In this document: piece by piece, positions 59,845 to 64,000 of the stretch
How positions within the stretch are numbered: the first letter of the stretch is position 1
How the letters are laid out: every line of letters begins with the position of its first letter
Assembly: GCF_900609055.1 (NCBI RefSeq)
Contig: NZ_UXAW01000051.1
Location: 124,001 to 188,000 of the forward strand
Direction: 5' to 3'
From: Pseudogemmobacter humi
GTDB lineage: Bacteria; Pseudomonadota; Alphaproteobacteria; Rhodobacterales; Rhodobacteraceae
Length of the DNA stretch: 64,000 nt
Program-made: the position numbers and the translations under genes
The notes under the pieces: generated by a model
Database searches by the model: none
What the model was told of the DNA's origin: nothing
What the model saw: the letters and a program-made list of their open reading frames with translations, nothing else

Positions 59845-61070
59845 AGCAGGGAAAGCTGTTCCGGCGGCGGCGCAAACCGCGCGCGCAGACCGGCGCTGTC
59901 GGTCAGGCCCCGGGGCGACCAGCCGGGCAGGCTGACGAAGGGCCGGGCCTTCTTCATCAGCGCCCCCATCCGCGCCAGATCCTCATAGCGCAAGGCGCGC
60001 CCGCGCCGCGCGGCAAGGATGCGGTCCACCGTGCGGGTGCCGAAGCCGGGGACGCGCAAGAGCATCTCGCGCGGCGCCCGGTTCACGTCCAGCGGGAACA
60101 GCCCGCGGTGCTGCAAGGCCCAGGCGAGTTTCGGGTCCAGTTCCAGATCCAGATGCCCGGCCACCGCGCCGGAGGCGATCTCGTCGGTGGTGAAGCCGTA
60201 GAACCGCAGCAGCCAGTCGGCCTGATACAGCCGGTGCTCGCGCAGCAGCGGCGGTTTGATCAGCGGCAGCGCGGCCGAGGCGTCGGGGATCGGCGAAAAC
60301 GCCGAATAATACACCCACCGCAGCCGGTAGCCGGTGTAAAGCCGGGTGGCGCTGGTCAGGATCGTCACGTCATCGGTGCCGTCGGCGCCGACGATCATCT
60401 GCGTCGATTGCCCGGCGGGGGCGAAGCGGCGCGGTTTCCTGCCGGTATGGCTTTTCTCTTTCGCGGCCTCGCCGGCAAGGCGGACCTGGGCCATGGCGGC
60501 GCGGATGGTCTCGGGCCGCTTCTCGGGCGCGAGTTGCCGGACGCTGGCGTCCTGCGGCAGTTCCACATTGATCGACAGCCGGTCGGCGTAAAGCCCGGCC
60601 TCGGCGATCAGCTCGGGCGCGGCGTCGGGGATGGTTTTCAGATGGATATAGCCGCGAAAGCCGTGGTCTTGCCGCAGGGTCCGGGCGATGCGGACCATAT
60701 CGGCCATGGTCTGGTCGGGTGAGCGGATGATGCCCGACGACAGGAACAGCCCCTCGATGTAGTTGCGGCGGTAGAATTCCAGCGTCAGCGTGACGACCTC
60801 ATCGACCGAGAACCGCGCGCGCTCGACATTCGAGGACACCCGGTTGATGCAATAGGCGCAGTCGAAGATGCAGAAATTGGTCATCAGGATCTTCAGAAGG
60901 CTGATGCAGCGCCCGTCGGGCGTATAGGCATGGCAGATGCCGCTGCCGCCCGACGAGCCGATCCCGCCCCTGGTCGCGTCGCGTTTCTCGCCCCCGCTCG
61001 AAGCGCAGGAGGCGTCGTATTTCGCCGCATCCGACAGGATGGCGAGCTTGTCCCGAAGTGTCAGTGCCAT
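59841..61070 (-). CDS. Radical SAM protein, putative DNA modification/repair, with HhH
   Basis: The 409-residue protein has the radical SAM cluster motif CIFDCAYC (C67, C71, C74), a partial TIM-barrel region, and a C-terminal helix-hairpin-helix DNA-binding motif (LDVNRAPREMLLRVPGFGTRTVDRIL). It matches the family annotated as putative DNA modification/repair radical SAM protein, regularly paired with DUF4130-UdgX. Its reaction is not known to me. I chose ATG 61070 because an in-frame start 12 codons earlier would place the LexA-type box inside the gene. Confidence 0.88.
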   Translation of the reverse strand: MALTLRDKLAILSDAAKYDASCASSGGEKRDATRGGIGSSGGSGICHAYTPDGRCISLLKILMTNFCIFDCAYCINRVSSNVERARFSVDEVVTLTLEFYRRNYIEGLFLSSGIIRSPDQTMADMVRIARTLRQDHGFRGYIHLKTIPDAAPELIAEAGLYADRLSINVELPQDASVRQLAPEKRPETIRAAMAQVRLAGEAAKEKSHTGRKPRRFAPAGQSTQMIVGADGTDDVTILTSATRLYTGYRLRWVYYSAFSPIPDASAALPLIKPPLLREHRLYQADWLLRFYGFTTDEIASGAVAGHLDLELDPKLAWALQHRGLFPLDVNRAPREMLLRVPGFGTRTVDRILAARRGRALRYEDLARMGALMKKARPFVSLPGWSPRGLTDSAGLRARFAPPPEQLSLL

Positions 61071-61086
61071 GGGCGGCAGGGTAAAT

Positions 61087-61101
61087 GTTCCCCTAATGTT
61101 C
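61087..61101 (-). promoter_or_regulatory. LexA (SOS) box, GAAC-N7-GAAC
   Basis: On the minus strand the sequence reads GAAC ATTAGGG GAAC, an exact match to the direct-repeat SOS box of alphaproteobacteria (GTTC-N7-GTTC on the plus strand). It ends 16 bp upstream of the radical SAM start, where LexA would block transcription of the radical SAM-UdgX operon. Confidence 0.8.
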
Positions 61102-61138
61102 GTCAATTCCTTCGCGGGGGCGCGGGGAAGATGTGAAC

Positions 61139-61169
61139 GGAAAAACGGCCCCCGGGGGGGGGGGCCGTT
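61139..61169 (-). terminator. Rho-independent terminator of the membrane-protein gene
   Basis: A 10-bp stem (61144-61153 with 61160-61169) is followed on the minus strand by a T-run (A-run at 61141-61145 on the plus strand). It contains eleven G residues in a row (61154-61164), so its length should be treated with care in assemblies. Confidence 0.8.
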
Positions 61170-61189
61170 CCGTCTGGCTTTGCGGTTGG

Positions 61190-62287
61190 TCAGAACCTGT
61201 AGGTGAAACCGCCGAACAGCCGCCCCTCGTCGCGGTGGCGCCCGCCGCGCACCGCGCCGCTGACCGCGGCCACTGCGGCGACCAGGGCGGCGGCGGTCAG
61301 CAGGAAGGCCGAGAGGATCGCGCTGACGCGCGCGGTCTCGGCGGCGTCGATCGCGGCCTGTTCGGCCTCGGCGGCCAGACGCGCGGCTTCGGCGCGGGCC
61401 TCCTGCACCGCCTCGACGGCCTGTTCCACCCGGGCCTCGACCTCGGCCTCGGACTGGCCGCTGCGCTCGGCGACCGCCCGGATCAGGAAGGCGCGGTCCT
61501 CTTCGGAAATCTCGCCGGTGCGCAGCACATTGCCGAGGATGATGCCGGTCTGGCGCGACAGTTCCGCCGGATCGGCGGCCGGAGCGGCAGGGACCGGGGC
61601 CGCAGGGACTGGGGCCGCAGGCGCGGGAGCCGGGGTGACGGCCGTGCCGGATTCCGGGGTGGCCGGGGCCGGGGCCGGGGCTGCGGGCGCGGCCGCGCCT
61701 TCCTGCACCCCGGACAGCGCCGGGCGCATCAGCGTGCCGCCGATATAGTCGAGCAGCCCTTCATCCGTCCCGCCCGACACCGCCCCGCCCACGGCCGAGG
61801 CCGCGCCGCCGAGCGCCGATCCGGTGGCCTGGGCCACGCCGCCCACGGCGGAACCCACCGCCGTCGCCGCGGTGCCCACCGCAGAGGCCGCGCCGCCGAT
61901 GGCGCCCGCGGCCATCCAGGCGGTGACGAGCATCCCCACTCCCCAGACCACGAGGCCGTTGATCCCGTCGCGCGCCGACACCTCCTCGGCCGAGGCGTCG
62001 TCCAGCCGCCGCCGCATCCGTCCGGCCACATAGCCGCCGGCGAGGTAGCTCGCGACCAGCGAGATCACGATCCAGATCGCGGTGACGATGAGCCAGAGGC
62101 TGAACGACCCCTCGCCCGGTTCGGCAGAGATCGTGGTCAGGCCGAGCGCCGCGCCGAAGGCGGTGAACAGCCCGGCGATGGCGGCGGCAACGACTGCGCC
62201 CCCCAGCACCGCCGGCCAGTCGATGTAAGAGCCCGGAAGCTCCCGGCGCGGCGCGCTGGCGGCGGTCATGGTTTCAGTGCGTTCCAT
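61190..62287 (-). CDS. Ala/Pro-rich membrane protein of unknown function
   Basis: The 365-residue protein has two N-terminal membrane segments (about residues 26-50 and 63-90), a third near 110-135 with Gly/Ala zipper-like repeats (AVGTAATAVGSAVGG), a Pro/Ala-rich stretch (about 205-255) and an Ala/Glu coiled-coil-like region (about 275-330). A last membrane segment lies before a basic tail. The segment AGGYVAGRMRRRLDDASAEE recalls the YrzE/TIGR04086-like membrane proteins. ATG 62287 has a GGAGGGCC site. Homologues are probably lineage-specific; function unknown. Confidence 0.8.
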   Translation of the reverse strand: MERTETMTAASAPRRELPGSYIDWPAVLGGAVVAAAIAGLFTAFGAALGLTTISAEPGEGSFSLWLIVTAIWIVISLVASYLAGGYVAGRMRRRLDDASAEEVSARDGINGLVVWGVGMLVTAWMAAGAIGGAASAVGTAATAVGSAVGGVAQATGSALGGAASAVGGAVSGGTDEGLLDYIGGTLMRPALSGVQEGAAAPAAPAPAPATPESGTAVTPAPAPAAPVPAAPVPAAPAADPAELSRQTGIILGNVLRTGEISEEDRAFLIRAVAERSGQSEAEVEARVEQAVEAVQEARAEAARLAAEAEQAAIDAAETARVSAILSAFLLTAAALVAAVAAVSGAVRGGRHRDEGRLFGGFTYRF

Positions 62288-62299
62288 CACCGGCCCTCC

Positions 62300-62374
62300 T
62301 CAGCGCAGACCGAGAAACGACAGGATGGCGAGAACCACGACCACGAGGCCGACAAGATAGATGATGCTGTTCAT
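62300..62374 (-). CDS. 24-residue membrane microprotein
   Basis: A tiny reading frame encodes MNSIIYLVGLVVVVLAILSF plus LGLR and a stop, a single hydrophobic helix with a short basic end. It has a strong ribosome site (GAGGGAAG) 5 nt before the ATG and ends 12 nt upstream of the larger membrane protein gene, with which it is probably co-transcribed. Its sequence composition is not what chance would give in DNA this GC-rich. It may modulate the neighbouring membrane protein. Confidence 0.7.
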   Translation of the reverse strand: MNSIIYLVGLVVVVLAILSFLGLR

Positions 62375-62837
62375 TTGACTTCCCTCAGAAGGGGCCGGTT
62401 ATGGCATTGTCGGAACGGCCGGGCAGCGGCCGCGGTGAAGGGGCGCCCGGGATCAGAACCCGGAAACCGTGACAAGGTTCCGCGCCGCTGCGCTCCGGCG
62501 GGTGGACACCGGCAAGGCGCCCGCAGGACAGGCGGGCGTTGCCGCGCTTGTCCGCAGCGTCTGTGGGCGGAAACGGCCGGGCATGAGGCCGCATTTGTCG
62601 GGCCGCGGCGAGAGCCCTGCGCCCAATGCGCCACCGGTGCCGTGGACCAGAGAGGCGGCGACGCCCGGGGCGCGGGCTGCTGGAAACGGGCGATGATCTC
62701 TTGCCGCCGCGGCAAATTTCTCGCCGGTCCGGCCCCGCCTGCGGGAAGGCCTGGAGAGCGGCCTCCGATCCGGCCGGGCAGAGATGCGTGGAGAACGGGC
62801 GGGGACCGGAGCCTCCTGCGGCCCCGGCGCGGGGCCC
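62375..62837. other. Intergenic region without a recognisable gene
   Basis: The 463 bp between the microprotein and the zinc-ribbon gene hold frames without start signals or recognisable products. The promoter of the microprotein and membrane protein genes should lie at its left end. I saw no repeats of note. Confidence 0.4.
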
Positions 62838-63074
62838 TCAGTCCACCCGGTCCGTCATCCCGGGGACGCCTTCGCCTTCGGCGCAATGGGCGCAGCAGAA
62901 CATCGTGCCGTTCTTCTCCATCCCGTGGCCGATGATGCGGCAGCCGCAATGCGCGCAGCGCGGCGCCAGTTTCTCGATGGCGCATTCAAAACTGTCGAAG
63001 ATATGAGTCTCGCCGCCGATCAGGATCCTGAAGGATTTGTCATAGTCGTTGCCGCACTGGCTGCATCGGGCCAT
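62838..63074 (-). CDS. Small zinc-ribbon protein
   Basis: The 78-residue protein has three CxxC pairs (CSQCGND near the start, CAHCGCRI in the middle and FCCAHC later) plus a Cys in FDSFECAI, and a His in GHGME. This fits two small treble-clef or TRASH/MYM-like zinc sites. Similar proteins are widespread in proteobacteria without a known function. ATG 63074 gives MARCSQCG. It lies 83 bp after the next upstream gene on the same strand. Confidence 0.75.
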   Translation of the reverse strand: MARCSQCGNDYDKSFRILIGGETHIFDSFECAIEKLAPRCAHCGCRIIGHGMEKNGTMFCCAHCAEGEGVPGMTDRVD

Positions 63075-63157
63075 ATCCGCCTCCCATAGCTGGTGGTTTC
63101 CATCGGGCAACCTGTGGCGCGGCGGTTTGTTCCAGGATCAGACCGGAGCAGACGGGA

Positions 63158-63424
63158 TCAGACCGGGTCCGGGCGGTCCTGCGACAGATCGGCGATCGCC
63201 GCGATCTCGTGCAGTTCGTCCGACAGCGCCAGTTCCAGCGCCAGCCCGTCCGCAGGCACCGCGCCGGGATCCTCCTGCCCGTCCGAGAGCATCTCGCGCC
63301 CGGTAAGCCAGGTGCCGATTTCCGCCCGCACCGCCTCGGGGCTGGCGGAAAGCAGCCGCGCAAGCAGTTTGCGGTGGGCGATCAGCCGCCCTTCCAGACT
63401 GGCGATCAGATTTTCCGTTTGCAT
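63158..63424 (-). CDS. Small protein of unknown function
   Basis: The 88-residue acidic protein (MQTENLIASLEGRLIAHRKLLARLL then EIAAIADLSQDRPDP) is predicted helical with no membrane segment or known motif. It follows the GlgC-like gene closely on the same strand and could start at ATG 63424 or a TTG at 63439. I do not recognise the family, and the reading frame is the main support. Confidence 0.6.
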   Translation of the reverse strand: MQTENLIASLEGRLIAHRKLLARLLSASPEAVRAEIGTWLTGREMLSDGQEDPGAVPADGLALELALSDELHEIAAIADLSQDRPDPV

Positions 63425-63435
63425 GGGGTCCCCGT

Positions 63436-64000
63436 TCAAAATCCCGCCGCGGCGGCGGTGGCAAGCATTTCGGCGGTGACCAGCGTGGTCCCGCCGGGCG
63501 TCACGCGAAACAGCCGGGCATCCTGTTCGGGATCCTCGCCGATCACCATCCCGTCGGGCACATGCGCCCCCGGCGCGATGATCGCGCGCGAGACATGGGC
63601 GCGGGGGCTGACACTGGCCCCGGGCATGACCACGCTGTCACCCATCCCGCGCAGCACCCCGGCCCCGGCGCCGGTGTTGAATCTCTGCGCCATGGCGGGC
63701 GGCAGCGGCAGACTGCACGGCAGCCCGGGGCCGCTGATGAAATCGAGCCAGGCCAGCCGGAATGTGTCCAGACAATCCAGCCGCCGCCAGTAAAGCCCGG
63801 CCTCGCCCGCGTCGCGCATCTGCAATCCCGCCTCGCGCGAGGCCGCCATGATCACCTGCTGCGGCAGATCGGCCCCCGCTCCCGGCAGGCGCGCGAGACA
63901 GGCGCGGAACCATTTCCAGTTGAGCACCACCATGCCGATCCCCGCCCGCGCCCCGCCGTTCAGCGCCGCGATCCAGTCGGTGAACGGCCCGGCCCCGCCC
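63436..64000 (-). CDS. GlgC-like sugar-phosphate nucleotidyltransferase (C-terminal part)
   Basis: The frame is open to the right edge, so only the last 188 or so codons are present. LYWRRLDCLDTFRLAWLDFI corresponds to the YWRDVGTLDAYYEAN region of ADP-glucose pyrophosphorylase. The C-terminus has hexapeptide-type repeats (VVMPGASVSPRAHVSRAIIA) and ends VIGEDPEQDARLFRV, much like the GlgC end. The Asp-Val-Gly sequence of GlgC is replaced, so it may act on another sugar phosphate. The catalytic N-terminal domain is outside the window. Confidence 0.6.
   Translation of the reverse strand, partial: GGAGPFTDWIAALNGGARAGIGMVVLNWKWFRACLARLPGAGADLPQQVIMAASREAGLQMRDAGEAGLYWRRLDCLDTFRLAWLDFISGPGLPCSLPLPPAMAQRFNTGAGAGVLRGMGDSVVMPGASVSPRAHVSRAIIAPGAHVPDGMVIGEDPEQDARLFRVTPGGTTLVTAEMLATAAAAGF

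Noticed and set aside
1-64000. tRNA, rRNA, CRISPR arrays, integrases and phage genes
   Set aside because: I looked for tRNA-like cloverleaf sequence, regularly spaced repeats and recombinase motifs and saw none that I could support.

Overview
The window is about 64 kb of very GC-rich, gene-dense DNA with ATGA/TGATG gene overlaps throughout. The gene content points to an alphaproteobacterium, probably of the Rhodobacterales/Paracoccaceae. A GTTC-N7-GTTC (LexA-type) box of the alphaproteobacterial kind at 61087-61101 agrees with this. I see no rRNA, tRNA, CRISPR array or intact insertion sequence. Most of the window is an array of catabolic islands, each with its own ABC importer and regulator.

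Island A (1-12917) looks like carnitine/betaine catabolism. It has a polyamine/opine-type ABC importer, a BKACE-family cleavage enzyme, a CdhR-like GATase/AraC regulator, an L-carnitine dehydrogenase-like enzyme and a CaiD-like crotonobetainyl-CoA hydratase. Interleaved are an LLM flavin monooxygenase, an aldehyde dehydrogenase, a RidA protein, an alpha/beta hydrolase, an in-frame fusion of a CaiB-type CoA-transferase to a flavin reductase, and an AA_synth (DUF1185) protein. This second set resembles the Rut and trigonelline two-component flavin monooxygenase pathways. A YeeE/YedE sulfur transporter and a heavy-metal P-type ATPase follow (12978-16242).

Island B (17122-39054) is built around a molybdenum hydroxylase operon in the order FAD subunit, large subunit, 2Fe-2S subunit, second large subunit. 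Around it are an XRE-cupin regulator, two tandem cupins, a nitrilase-superfamily amidohydrolase, a CoxG-like protein, a Liv-type importer (HMG-K-F), a cyclase-family hydrolase, a carboxymuconolactone decarboxylase-like protein, an MDR oxidoreductase, XdhC, a Rieske oxygenase with a VanB-type reductase, an AraC regulator and a MocA-like cytidylyltransferase. The set is consistent with uptake, ring hydroxylation and hydrolytic opening of an N-heterocycle; the substrate is unknown.

Island C (39472-56457) combines a cytochrome P450, its ferredoxin and ferredoxin reductase, a HyuA/HyuB ATP-dependent hydantoinase/carboxylase pair, an acyl-CoA ligase, a hotdog thioesterase, an MDR reductase, an alpha/beta hydrolase, a second Liv importer, and overlapping GntR and TetR regulators. 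Two promoters in this island carry the same palindrome (ATACAC-N-GTGTAT), and a TetR-like palindrome lies before the P450 gene.

The right end (56503-64000) holds decayed remnants of an HlyD/ABC/ABC-2 efflux operon, a DUF883 membrane protein, a probable SOS-controlled radical SAM plus DUF4130-UdgX DNA repair pair, a membrane protein with a 24-residue membrane microprotein upstream, a small zinc-ribbon protein, a small unknown protein and the 3' part of a GlgC-like nucleotidyltransferase.
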